Assembly: GCA_963735495.1 (NCBI GenBank)
Contig: CAVTLG010000014.1
Coordinates: forward strand, 434,001 to 498,000
Length of the DNA: 64,000 bases
From: CAVTLG01 sp963735495
Lineage (GTDB): Bacteria; Chloroflexota; Ktedonobacteria; Ktedonobacterales; Ktedonobacteraceae
Direction of reading: 5' to 3'
Made by a program: the position numbers and the translations under genes. Below the pieces are notes generated by a model that was not told the DNA's origin, did not search any database, and worked only from the letters and a program-made list of their open reading frames with translations. Shown in pieces: positions 46,185 to 54,951 of this stretch (the first letter of the stretch is position 1; the number at the start of each line of letters is the position of its first letter).

Positions 46185-46717
46185 TGTATACTTACCCCTC
46201 TTCTACTCTCTATGCTATATAGGATTATCATCCCTTGCGGCTGTCGTTGGTCCGTCGCTGCGGTTATCGTATCCCACCAGAAGAGGTTGTTGCAAGGAAC
46301 GCGAAGAGGTCTCTCTCTTTTCAAGAAGGGTAATGGAGTTGCTCCGACAACACCATGGAAATTGAGAAGATGATCACTACTACCCAGCAGCTCACCAAAC
46401 GCGTTCAAGAACTGCTTGACCCGCTTGAGGGTACTGAAACTAGAGATCTTTGTGTTCGTTTTTAAGGTCCCATACACAGTCAGGCCCTGACACCTTTTGA
46501 CCAGCCAGATCAATCAGTGCCAGGGCCAGCAGGTTATGACGACATGTTTCCACGAGTCGATGCAGGTTTGCCCCTGCTAACACCTCACAGTCGATCAATG
46601 CCGCCCAGGTAATCGGACCAACCATTGTCGACAGGAGGTGCCCAGATCAACTGGTCTGCGCCCCCGTGTTCTTCTGTGCGGATACGCGCTCAGGAAGTCC
46701 AGGAGGGCTTGCGACGT
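46185..46717. other. intergenic with short unassigned frames
   Basis: Contains a 36-codon plus frame at 46355-46465 (MEIEKMITTTQQLTKRVQEL...) that ends abruptly and a 61-codon minus frame at 46440-46625 (MVGPITWAALIDCEVLAG...). The two overlap slightly. Both look like protein remnants, possibly from a transposase, but no family can be named. Confidence 0.3.
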
Positions 46718-47188
46718 TTAGTTGATATGAATGACATCTATACGATGGACGTAGTACCCGCCATCAATCCAGTAGTAGGTGTTCTTAGCGGAAAAGGTGC
46801 TTGTGTAGTAATCGCCGGCACCATCATCCCATTCGACCCAACCAGTGTTGTTTCCCGTGTAGACCAGCTCGGCATTGTAAATGGCTACATCGAGTGTTCC
46901 GGCGTAAGCAAAGCAGTCGATATCAGCATCATAATCGCTCCATATCTCGAAGTAGTCACTTCCGTTACAGGTCTCACGCGTGACGTCGGGGCTGACAGCA
47001 GCCGCTGCAGCGAGGGATGTCTCCACGCTGGAAACGCTCGCTTCCGTGTGGCCTATAAGCTTCACTTGAGCATTCAGTGGATGTTGTGCGCTGCTGGCTG
47101 CAGATGCCACGCCTCCATTTACGCTCAAAGTAAAGAGTCCAACCAGGAGAAGCACGAGGGGGAAAACCAGAGTCAATTTGCGTTTCAT
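46718..47188 (-). CDS. small secreted beta/gamma-crystallin-like protein
   Basis: 156 aa from ATG 47188 (AAGGA 9-10 nt upstream). The signal peptide (LTLVFPLVLLLVGLFTLSV) ends near ASA. The mature C-terminal ~85 residues have CNGSDYFEIWSDY, CFAYAGTLDVAIYNAELVYT and GNNTGWVEWDDGAGDYYTS, with two Cys likely forming a disulfide. This pattern resembles the Streptomyces killer-toxin-like beta/gamma-crystallin proteins, which act on yeasts or bacteria; the assignment is by eye. It lies between the PLD-helicase and the methylase. Four 11-bp direct repeats about 200 bp upstream suggest regulation. Confidence 0.6.
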   Translation of the reverse strand: MKRKLTLVFPLVLLLVGLFTLSVNGGVASAASSAQHPLNAQVKLIGHTEASVSSVETSLAAAAAVSPDVTRETCNGSDYFEIWSDYDADIDCFAYAGTLDVAIYNAELVYTGNNTGWVEWDDGAGDYYTSTFSAKNTYYWIDGGYYVHRIDVIHIN

Positions 47189-47387
47189 TTGCCTGATTCC
47201 TTTCTTCTCATCCTTGTTTTTCCTTTCCTGAAAAAACGCTTGGGAGATCACGGTGACCAATGCGTTGTGCATGGTCTCCTTTGATTTGGCTGCTCCGAAG
47301 TGACAAGTTCGTCTGCTCTGCTCACTTCTGTTTGGTGCCAGGGGAAGTATACCGAGCGACCGGGCCGGTACGGAAGCGCATTTAAGT

Positions 47388-47430
47388 AACACTTTAGATA
47401 CACTTTAGATACACTTTGGATACATTTCTG
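47388..47430 (-). promoter_or_regulatory. four 11-bp direct repeats (possible regulator array)
   Basis: TACACTTTAGA and variants repeat at 47388, 47399, 47410 and 47421, so every 11 bp and on one face of the helix. It lies 200 bp upstream of the secreted crystallin-like gene. SARP- and PhoP-type activators bind direct repeats with this spacing; that link is inference. Confidence 0.5.
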
Positions 47431-47489
47431 TGCTGAACAGCAGTTGGTATATGTATTTGTGGGTAGTTGACATGGCGGAGTGGGATATC

Positions 47490-47580
47490 TCGTTTGGCAG
47501 AGCTAGCATCACGCGAATGGAGCTTGCTGTTACGCTTATCTAAACGGTATTGACCGCAAGGGATTGTCGCTATGCGGGGA
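47490..47580. repeat. repeat family C, left copy
   Basis: GGCAGAGCTAGCATCACGCG through TAAACGGTATTGACCGCAAG and TTGTCGCTATGCGG. It is about 80 percent identical, in inverted orientation, to 53632-53716. A fragment of family B (CGCGTAGGGGCCGAGCG) lies further on at 47661-47677. Confidence 0.7.
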
Positions 47581-47745
47581 GACGCTCATGCGCGTAGCGA
47601 CGAGGCTGCCTGCCACCAATCCATTACACAGAAACGGTCAAAGGTGGAACGCTGCCGGTACGCGTAGGGGCCGAGCGAAGACCTATTGAGATATTTTTCT
47701 CGTAACTTGCGCCTTCGGCTGTTGCTCAGGCTTGGACTACTGCTT

Positions 47746-48321
47746 TCACCGTTCCCGCAATAGGTCCGCTACATCATTCCTCCCAACTCGTCGTGCGAAT
47801 GACGCGACGTCTCTGTCTATCGCCGTAGTATCAATGTTATCTCCGATGGGAGGCCTGAGTTCCAGATGTTGTCTCTCGGTGTTGGCCGAGGCTGGGGGGC
47901 TCTCAGGCTGTGCCTGGGGTGTAAGAGGAACATCGGCTGGTGTGGATGAGCCCTGCTCAGCAGCAGCCTGAGCCGCTCGTAGGCGCTGGATAACCTCTGG
48001 ACTCGGGGGGCCGGCAGGCTCCTCCTCCCGTCTTGCGCGACGAGCCTCGTGCTTGTCGCGCTCGTGTAAGGCTGCGAGCACGTCTGACCCAGATACATAC
48101 CCTCCCGTGGGAGCGCTTTTCCTCTGGTCCCCCCACTTCTCCCTTCTTATCGTCTGGAGCGCGCGTTCGCCCTGATCCGACGAAGATGTCTCTTGAATCT
48201 GGCCCCGCCGCGCCTGCTGCATGTCTCTGATTACGTTACGAGTTGGAACTTCTCCGTCTGGTTGCCCCCGACCATCAGTAGCCCTGCGTTCGGGGTTATC
48301 AGCATTGGGTATCTCTGGCAT
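47746..48321 (-). CDS. hydrophilic protein of unknown function, probably disordered
   Basis: 191 aa from ATG 48321 (AAAGGA 9 nt upstream). Rich in Arg, Glu, Pro, Gln and Ala, with no hydrophobic core, Cys or membrane segment; a charged helix is likely around GSDVLAALHERDKHEARRAR and a short C-terminal helix at DVASFARRVGRNDVADLLRE. No family is recognised. It lies 202 bp downstream of the methylase stop on the same strand. The composition resembles the disordered N-termini of the proteins at 10742 and 60372. Function cannot be assigned. Confidence 0.5.
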   Translation of the reverse strand: MPEIPNADNPERRATDGRGQPDGEVPTRNVIRDMQQARRGQIQETSSSDQGERALQTIRREKWGDQRKSAPTGGYVSGSDVLAALHERDKHEARRARREEEPAGPPSPEVIQRLRAAQAAAEQGSSTPADVPLTPQAQPESPPASANTERQHLELRPPIGDNIDTTAIDRDVASFARRVGRNDVADLLRER

Positions 48322-48523
48322 AGCACCTATCCTTTCTCTTAATACAAGGGGAGAGCGCGACCATCGAGGTGATACAGGACACTCTAACCTTTTCCCAGAA
48401 CGTTGGAGCATCGAGAAAAGCATAACTCACTCTAGCAGAAAATGGAAGAGAGATGGAGGGAAGGATGTAAATCCCAACATGGAACTGGTCCTTTTCCAAC
48501 AAGTATTCTGTACCTTTGCGCCC

Positions 48524-51500
48524 TTATCTTGCGTCGACTCCTCCCTGGTCTACAACCTGGATCTCCTCGTCGGTCAACCCATACAAACGGTACACGATCC
48601 TATCAATCAGCGTATCTGTCTGCTCAAGTAAGCTTTTAAGTGGCAGCACAACATCCAGGCTGCACCGATACTCCAGCTCAATCTTTGACTGTAGGGCGGG
48701 CGTGAGAGGCAGCAGAAAGCGGCGCTTATTCTCCTGCAAAATGCTGCTGAGCATGGCTGGCTGCATCTCCGGCTCCTGCTTCTGGTAATCGCCGGGATAG
48801 TTGAGCAACTGAGCTTTATGCTTGAGCGCATCGATGCCCACCTTGCCATCCTTATCCGGCTGAGGCTGAATCTTCAGCGTCGCGACCAGCCAGGCGAGGA
48901 ACCTCTGCTGTTCGGCGCGTTTCAGCTTATTCAGGCGCAGCATCTCCTCAGCCAGGAAGGCCAGCAGATCATGCACCACATCTGACTCCTCCGGCTCTTG
49001 TGCGAGATGGTGCTTGACGAAACCGAGCACGCAGTCTTGATCAGGTGTGTTCAGGCATTGATGGTAGAGCAATTTGCCTTTTTCGATGTATGAGGCACGC
49101 TGCTCCGGTGGTGTGACGAAGTTGATACGACGGATGGGAGTGTTTACTAGAGTTTGCGCTCTGTATTCTAAAAAACCACCTCTGAGACCTGAGAGTTCTG
49201 AGCGAAAAAATAAGAAAGATGTGCTTGAGTTCAGAATACTTAATAAATATAAATCTCTCGACGGAATGAAGAAAGTTTTGTCATTCGAGTAATAACCATC
49301 TTCATCTAATGTAAAATTATTAGATGAAGCTATTACTGGATAAATAATCTTAGGTTTCTCAAAATCCGTGTAGTAAGCAACATTATCTTGGATCTCATAC
49401 CATTTATATGATCCAGGTTTTCTTCCTAGCCATGTCCCTTGCGTTTTATCATCCCAACTTAATGGTTTCGGCTCTAGCTGAATTTTGAATTGTAGTAGGT
49501 AGCGCTCGATAGCTTTGTATTTGGTAATATCTATGCCACGCCGCGTAAATATTAAAAAAAGTTCTTTAAAGTTGATATCATAACGCTTCACATCTTCTCC
49601 TGTAAGAAGACTTTTGATGACTTCTGCACCTTTGGGATCTTCAGCTATAAGTTTTTCTCGTGTGGCTTTATCTATAATAAATGCCTCATTGAAGCCCGTC
49701 TTTACCCCATATTGAATTTTTTTACTGAGAAATTCCGCGAGAGGAACACTACAGGTTTTCAGCTTATCTAAAATTGTTTGTTTCGATTTATTCGCTAAAG
49801 ACCAATTTGTGCCATTAAATGCGCTCTCGGCTAATTTATTCAACCCAGCTTCGACTGTAGTAGATAAGCTCTCAAAATTTAAATCTTTGATTAGTGCATA
49901 TTTGATTAGCGATTTGGGCTCTCTCTCGGTATTTGTTGTGATAATAATGATTGGGTATGTTGTAGCATCGCCAAACACTGGCAAATCGCCGAAGTCTATC
50001 AGTTCTTCCAGCTTGATTTTCTCTAATAAGAAAGAGCGTAGTTTTGCACCGTAATTTGCGCGCATAAACTTATTGGCCGTAATCATGCCGAAGCGACCGC
50101 CATGGTGGAGCATGGTATTGCCGCGCTCGATGAAGTAGGTATACAGATCGGCGATGCTGCTATAGACCTGGTAGAGCGCCTGGAAGGCCACTTTTTCATC
50201 GCCCAGACCCTCCTGTCTCACGTATGGTGGATTGCCAATCACGGCATCAAAGCCAGGATCAGTCTTCAGACTCGCCAGCTTCAGGTCGATGAACACCTCA
50301 GGAAATTCCAGTTCCCAGTGGAAAAACCGATGCTCCTGCGCATCTTCTTCTGCCAGCAGCAGCACTTCCTGTTGCTCTTTATTCAAATGCTGTTGTTGTA
50401 GAGCCTTATTCAATGGCTGCTTGCGTAAGCTCTCGACCCACGCCTGAGCCTCGTTGGAGCGTAGAAAATCCAGCGCCTTATCCTGGTCTGCTTTGGTGCG
50501 TTTGTTTTTGGTGACTGGATTGCTAAACCAGCGACTGAGATAGATATCGAGCAGGCGTTTGTAGGGCGCTATCGCAGCGGCGGCGGCTCGGTATGCCTCT
50601 TTACTTTCATTCGCCAGTCCCGGCGTCACATCGGTCAACTTGCTGACGTGGATCATGCCCTCGGTTGACAATAACGCGCCCGCCCATACGTTGCCGCCGA
50701 AGAAGAGTGAGAACTGGCCGTGCTCGATGGCCTCGCGCGCATCATCGACGCGTGCGCCGATCAGCGAGTTGCCCCACTTCAAATGGTGATCCAGGAACGA
50801 GAGCGGCGCGCCCAGCGTGAAGCTATCCAGCCATACGCTGACCTTTGCCAGCTCGACTGCCATCAGGTTGACATCGACACCGTAGATGCAGCGCTTCAAC
50901 ACCTGCCGCTTCAACAGGTTAATCTCAGTCAATTTGTTGCTATCGATATAGACGCCCTGCCGCTCCATCTCCTCGGCTATCGAGGTGGCGATCTGCTTGA
51001 GGTCGTAGCGTATCGGGTTAGTGGGTACTTTTTCCAGCAATTTGAGCATGCGGCGCGTGATGTAATCGACGGCTTCGACCAGGAAGTGTCCACTGCCCAT
51101 CGCCGGATCGAGCACCTTGATGTCAAAGAACTCGTCAACCAGTGCGCTATGTTCACGGTAGGTTGGGCCGAGTTCTTTCGGCTCCATGCCCCTTTTTTGG
51201 AATTCCCTGTTCTGGCGCTGCTTTTGTAGGATCGTCGCCTCAAACTGCCGCAGCTTTGGTAGCAGTACTTTTTCTTGCTCGTCGCAGATGGGTCCGATGG
51301 TATGCTCGATAATATATTCCACAATGTAGTCGGGCGTATAGTAGCTGCCGGTCGCCTTGCGTTCATGTCGATCATTTTCAATATATACGGCGTTGCGCGC
51401 ATACACCAGTGTTTTGCCACGCTTGAACTGACCGGCCTGTTCTGCCTCTGTGAGCGGTAGCACCTTGCCCTTGATCACCGCCATCTCTGCGGTCGCGATG

Positions 51501-53569
51501 CGCAGCTTAAATTCCAGCAGGCCCTCGTAGATGCTGCCGAGCTGGCGCACGCCCAGACTTTTGTAGTCGATCTGCACCAGTTCATGTTTTTTCTCGTCCT
51601 CGTCGCGTGCCAGTTTATCGATACCCAGCGCCAGGTCGCGATCCGCAATCTTATAGGTCGCGAGAATATACGTCACGATCTCTTCTGCCGTCGTCTGCTC
51701 AACTAGCTGCTGCCATGCCTCCAGACCGGGTGCGGGCGGCGTGATGCTGCTGCGCGTCGCGAACAGTCCACCGTTATAGGTCGGCACGTTCAGGTCTTTG
51801 TTGCCCCGGTCGATGGCCGCAAACAGTTCCAGCAAGGTATCGTAGAGCGCGTAACTCTTCAGCGTATACTGTTCCTTGATGAAGCCGGTCGTTTGCTCCT
51901 CATTTTTCCTGGCAACTTCCGCGATGTCCTTCTTGAGCCTGGTCAGACTCTTTTGATAATAGCCGCGTTGCTCATACACGGGCAGCAGATTGCGGCTCTC
52001 GGCGTAGAGCAGGAAGAGTAAACGATAGAGAAACGTCAATGTTGCATTGAAGAACGGCTTCAGCAGCTTGTCGCGCTCTTCGAGTGTGAGCGTTGTCATA
52101 TCCGCTGGTAGCGTGCCCTGATCCTGGGCATGATGCACCAGACCTGCGGCAAAATGCCTGAAGATGTGATCAAAGATGCGTTCTTTGAGCGAATTGCCCA
52201 GCTTGAGCGCGTAATCCTCGCTCTCGCGCAGCAGGTAGTCCAGGAAGGAGATAGACAGTTGTTTTTGATAGTTTGGCTGCGGCTTACTTATAAAGGCGGC
52301 GGCGCGGAACAGCAGCCAGAAGTAGCGTAGCGCCGTGCGCGCCTCATCATTGGCCGCGTCCCGGCGGATCGCCAGCGTTTCCTCCAGGTCGATCTCGTAG
52401 TAGTTGGTTGCCAGACTATGCGCCTTCGCCGAATATAAGCGCCACGTCTTGCCGTTTGTCAGGATGGCCCAAGCCACCTTTTCCTTCTCCAGCAGCGTCA
52501 CGATCACCGCCCCAGGATTTTCCTGTGCCGTCCAGTCCAGGCTCGTGCTGCCCAGCAGATCTTCTGGTACCTCTTCATAGCCATCCAGGTTGCGTCCCCA
52601 CTGATAGGCCAGGGCGACAGCCACCTTGGACTCAGCTTTGCCCGTGAGATCGTCTTTGACAAACAGACTATAATCAGCGCCGAGCCTTTTGCCCTCCTGA
52701 TCAAAGCGTTGGGCCGGAGTCTGGAGCGCAAAATCCAGTGCAGTCAGTGTCGGCGTGATCAACTCTGTGCGTAAGGCGTCGGCGGACAGTTGAGGGAACA
52801 TATCGTGCTCATCATCATACAACGCGTGGAGTTTATTATACGCCTGTGAGAATAGATTTAGCTCTTTGCCGGGATGGCACGTATTTTGCCACTCACCGTT
52901 CTCCTGCTCTGGCAAGATCTCCATCAGGTAGTGATCGGAGAACAGCGCGCGGTTATTGAAATAGCGTTCGCTCCACTCGGCGATATCATACGCGCTATGC
53001 AGGGCCTCGCACTGAGCTGGAATGCTGCGGCTGGAGGGCCAGTTGAAGCGATTCAGTACGCGCAACGTCACCTTATCGGCGGTCGGATGGCGGCGATCCA
53101 GCGAGATCATGCGTTGGCGGGGTTTGCCCACCTTGACCGCCGTTGCTGCCAGCGGTAAACCGGGCAATGTGGCCTGTGTCACCTGTTCGCCTGTGGTGGT
53201 GCGGTCAGTAAACAAAATATCGATATCGTCATAATTCGCATCGCAGAGCACCAGCAAGAAATCGCCCTGCAATTTGCAGAGATCGTCGAAGATATGTTTC
53301 TCCAGGGTGCGCGTCACCGAGGGTAGGACATAGAGGTAGACATAAAAGTGGAAGCCCATCTCATCGACGTGGTGAGCGAGCTGACGGAAGTGCACAATTT
53401 TCTGCAAGAGGTCGGCGTCGCGGTGTAGCTGAAACGGCAGTTGTGACATCTCATCCACCGAGAGGGCGCTATTTTTGTAGCCGATACTGGCGAAAAAGTC
53501 CGCGATGCGCGCGGGATTAGAGAGGCCAAGCATATCATCGGCAGTAATTTCGCGATCATTCAGCAGCAT
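48524..53569 (-). CDS. type IIG-like Eco57I restriction-modification methylase
   Basis: About 1681 aa. ATG 53569 is preferred; a GTG at 53605 in frame is possible and neither has a strong ribosome-binding site. The N-terminal third holds a possible PD-(D/E)XK-like pair (GADYSLF then AESK) and AWAILTNGKTWRLYSAKA, a strand pattern of HsdR/IIG N-domains. The adenine-N6 methylase core has motif I LDPAMGSGHFLVEAVDYITR (near 820) and motif IV AVIGNPPYVRQEG (near 1110). The C-terminal part (GRKPGSYKWYEI onward) is the usual target-recognition region. It would methylate adenines and perhaps cleave. The PLD-helicase lies 2.3 kb downstream on the same strand, suggesting one defence system. Confidence 0.88.
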   Translation of the reverse strand: MLLNDREITADDMLGLSNPARIADFFASIGYKNSALSVDEMSQLPFQLHRDADLLQKIVHFRQLAHHVDEMGFHFYVYLYVLPSVTRTLEKHIFDDLCKLQGDFLLVLCDANYDDIDILFTDRTTTGEQVTQATLPGLPLAATAVKVGKPRQRMISLDRRHPTADKVTLRVLNRFNWPSSRSIPAQCEALHSAYDIAEWSERYFNNRALFSDHYLMEILPEQENGEWQNTCHPGKELNLFSQAYNKLHALYDDEHDMFPQLSADALRTELITPTLTALDFALQTPAQRFDQEGKRLGADYSLFVKDDLTGKAESKVAVALAYQWGRNLDGYEEVPEDLLGSTSLDWTAQENPGAVIVTLLEKEKVAWAILTNGKTWRLYSAKAHSLATNYYEIDLEETLAIRRDAANDEARTALRYFWLLFRAAAFISKPQPNYQKQLSISFLDYLLRESEDYALKLGNSLKERIFDHIFRHFAAGLVHHAQDQGTLPADMTTLTLEERDKLLKPFFNATLTFLYRLLFLLYAESRNLLPVYEQRGYYQKSLTRLKKDIAEVARKNEEQTTGFIKEQYTLKSYALYDTLLELFAAIDRGNKDLNVPTYNGGLFATRSSITPPAPGLEAWQQLVEQTTAEEIVTYILATYKIADRDLALGIDKLARDEDEKKHELVQIDYKSLGVRQLGSIYEGLLEFKLRIATAEMAVIKGKVLPLTEAEQAGQFKRGKTLVYARNAVYIENDRHERKATGSYYTPDYIVEYIIEHTIGPICDEQEKVLLPKLRQFEATILQKQRQNREFQKRGMEPKELGPTYREHSALVDEFFDIKVLDPAMGSGHFLVEAVDYITRRMLKLLEKVPTNPIRYDLKQIATSIAEEMERQGVYIDSNKLTEINLLKRQVLKRCIYGVDVNLMAVELAKVSVWLDSFTLGAPLSFLDHHLKWGNSLIGARVDDAREAIEHGQFSLFFGGNVWAGALLSTEGMIHVSKLTDVTPGLANESKEAYRAAAAAIAPYKRLLDIYLSRWFSNPVTKNKRTKADQDKALDFLRSNEAQAWVESLRKQPLNKALQQQHLNKEQQEVLLLAEEDAQEHRFFHWELEFPEVFIDLKLASLKTDPGFDAVIGNPPYVRQEGLGDEKVAFQALYQVYSSIADLYTYFIERGNTMLHHGGRFGMITANKFMRANYGAKLRSFLLEKIKLEELIDFGDLPVFGDATTYPIIIITTNTEREPKSLIKYALIKDLNFESLSTTVEAGLNKLAESAFNGTNWSLANKSKQTILDKLKTCSVPLAEFLSKKIQYGVKTGFNEAFIIDKATREKLIAEDPKGAEVIKSLLTGEDVKRYDINFKELFLIFTRRGIDITKYKAIERYLLQFKIQLEPKPLSWDDKTQGTWLGRKPGSYKWYEIQDNVAYYTDFEKPKIIYPVIASSNNFTLDEDGYYSNDKTFFIPSRDLYLLSILNSSTSFLFFRSELSGLRGGFLEYRAQTLVNTPIRRINFVTPPEQRASYIEKGKLLYHQCLNTPDQDCVLGFVKHHLAQEPEESDVVHDLLAFLAEEMLRLNKLKRAEQQRFLAWLVATLKIQPQPDKDGKVGIDALKHKAQLLNYPGDYQKQEPEMQPAMLSSILQENKRRFLLPLTPALQSKIELEYRCSLDVVLPLKSLLEQTDTLIDRIVYRLYGLTDEEIQVVDQGGVDAR

Positions 53570-53631
53570 AAATATACCAACCCAAATTTCTAGCGCTGTG
53601 CGCACAGAACCAACCCACGAAGGTATCCCCT

Positions 53632-53767
53632 CTCGCGTAGCGACAAGCCCTTGCGGTCAATGCCGTTTAAATAAGAAAAACGTCAAGCTCAATTCGCGTC
53701 ATTCTAGCTCTGCCATATGAGCGTGGATTGCACTTAACTAAACGGCATTGAACCCTTGCGGTTGTCG
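53632..53767. repeat. repeat family C, right copy (palindromic)
   Basis: Starts CTCGCGTAGCGACAAGCCCT and contains CAATGCCGTTTAAATAAG and, inverted, CTTAACTAAACGGCATTG. Its left part is the inverted counterpart of 47490-47580. The rest of the 414-bp methylase-peroxiredoxin interval holds no recognised gene. Confidence 0.7.
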
Positions 53768-53983
53768 ACTCCGTTGGAGCAAACGACCATCTCCGCGCAG
53801 CAAGCCTACCATTAGCCATAAATATTTGTCAATAGGTAAAATCGTGCCATCTACCACACATTACTCTACAGTACGAACAGGCTTCTCGCCTCAATCGCGA
53901 AAACTGCGGGATGAGGAACATACCCACTGTAAACGGGTATATACGCGAGAGTTGATGAACTCAACCTTTGATGCTCATGTCAC

Positions 53984-54646
53984 TTATTTTAGCTGATCAA
54001 GAGCCGTGAGAATCGCGTCAGGCTCCAGGCGATGCGTATAATCGGGATCGAGAAAAGCGAGAGCAATCGTGCCGTTTTGTGCGATTACATAGCTTCCAGG
54101 AAAGGGAAGTTCCCACGTGTCACTCCCATTGACCTTGGAGAGATCAAGGCCCATGCTCTGCTGGATGGCCTGCACTTCTGGCGAAACGGTGAAAACCAGT
54201 CCATATTCTCGTGCAACTTTGTTGCCACTGTCACTCAGAACAGGGAAGCTCAGTGCCATTTTCTCGCTAGCAGAGAGCGAGTTGTCTGGTGTCTGAGGGG
54301 AGACGGCGACCAGGGTAGCACCGGCCAATTGAATCTCAGGGAGGATCGCTTGATACGAACGCAGCGCAAGATTGCAGTACGGACACCAGCCACCTCGGTA
54401 AAATACCAGCACGACTGGACCTTTTGCCAGGAGTTGGGAGAGCTGGACGGTTTCACCATTCACGTTTGGCAGGGCAAAGTCGGGAGCCTTGTCACCTTGT
54501 TTGACACTCTGATGAGCAATACCGGACTCAATGAGATCCTGGGTTACTTTGGTAAACACTTCTTTTATCGGTGCTGGCACATTCCGCTTGCTTTGAAAAT
54601 CTTCGATCTGTTGCTGCAATGTCAGTGCATTTTGCTCGGTCGCCAT
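53984..54646 (-). CDS. peroxiredoxin-like (AhpC/TSA family) protein
   Basis: 220 aa from ATG 54646 (CAGGAG upstream); the longer frame from 54760 adds residues without family features. Thioredoxin-fold peroxidase: GDKAPDFALPNVNGETVQLS, then VLVFYRGGWCPYCNLALRSY with the active-site pair CPYC, and VAVSPQTPDNSLSASEKMAL. The CxxC form belongs to the 'peroxiredoxin-like' group that reduces peroxides with thiol donors. An N-terminal ~50-residue helical segment precedes the domain, as in close homologues. It is probably cytosolic, in a single-gene transcript next to the TIR-NACHT gene. Confidence 0.92.
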   Translation of the reverse strand: MATEQNALTLQQQIEDFQSKRNVPAPIKEVFTKVTQDLIESGIAHQSVKQGDKAPDFALPNVNGETVQLSQLLAKGPVVLVFYRGGWCPYCNLALRSYQAILPEIQLAGATLVAVSPQTPDNSLSASEKMALSFPVLSDSGNKVAREYGLVFTVSPEVQAIQQSMGLDLSKVNGSDTWELPFPGSYVIAQNGTIALAFLDPDYTHRLEPDAILTALDQLK

Positions 54647-54951
54647 AGTCGGGGTATCTCCTGTGTTTAGTAAGCGTCTTTTGGCACAGCAGAAACAACG
54701 CAGAAGACGTTTGTTGTTTGATGGAATGATCCGCCCGTTCTGGACCAGAAATTGGCTCACTCAAACGACAGCCATCTCTCTGTCTCTGCTGGAAACATTT
54801 TATCTAGATGTCACAATGTAAGCTAACGGAACGAGGGGATCGGTTTATTCCCATTTGCTCCCATTCCATAGTTTAAGAAACGAAAGCCCCGCTCGACGCT
54901 GCCTTGCTCTTTATTCTCTGTTGTGCGGATCATCATCTAGCGTTCTTCCCC

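Noticed and set aside
42657..53569. DISARM or BREX system
   Set aside because: No DrmA/DrmB, PglZ, BrxC or BrxA-like genes are visible; only a helicase fusion and a methylase.
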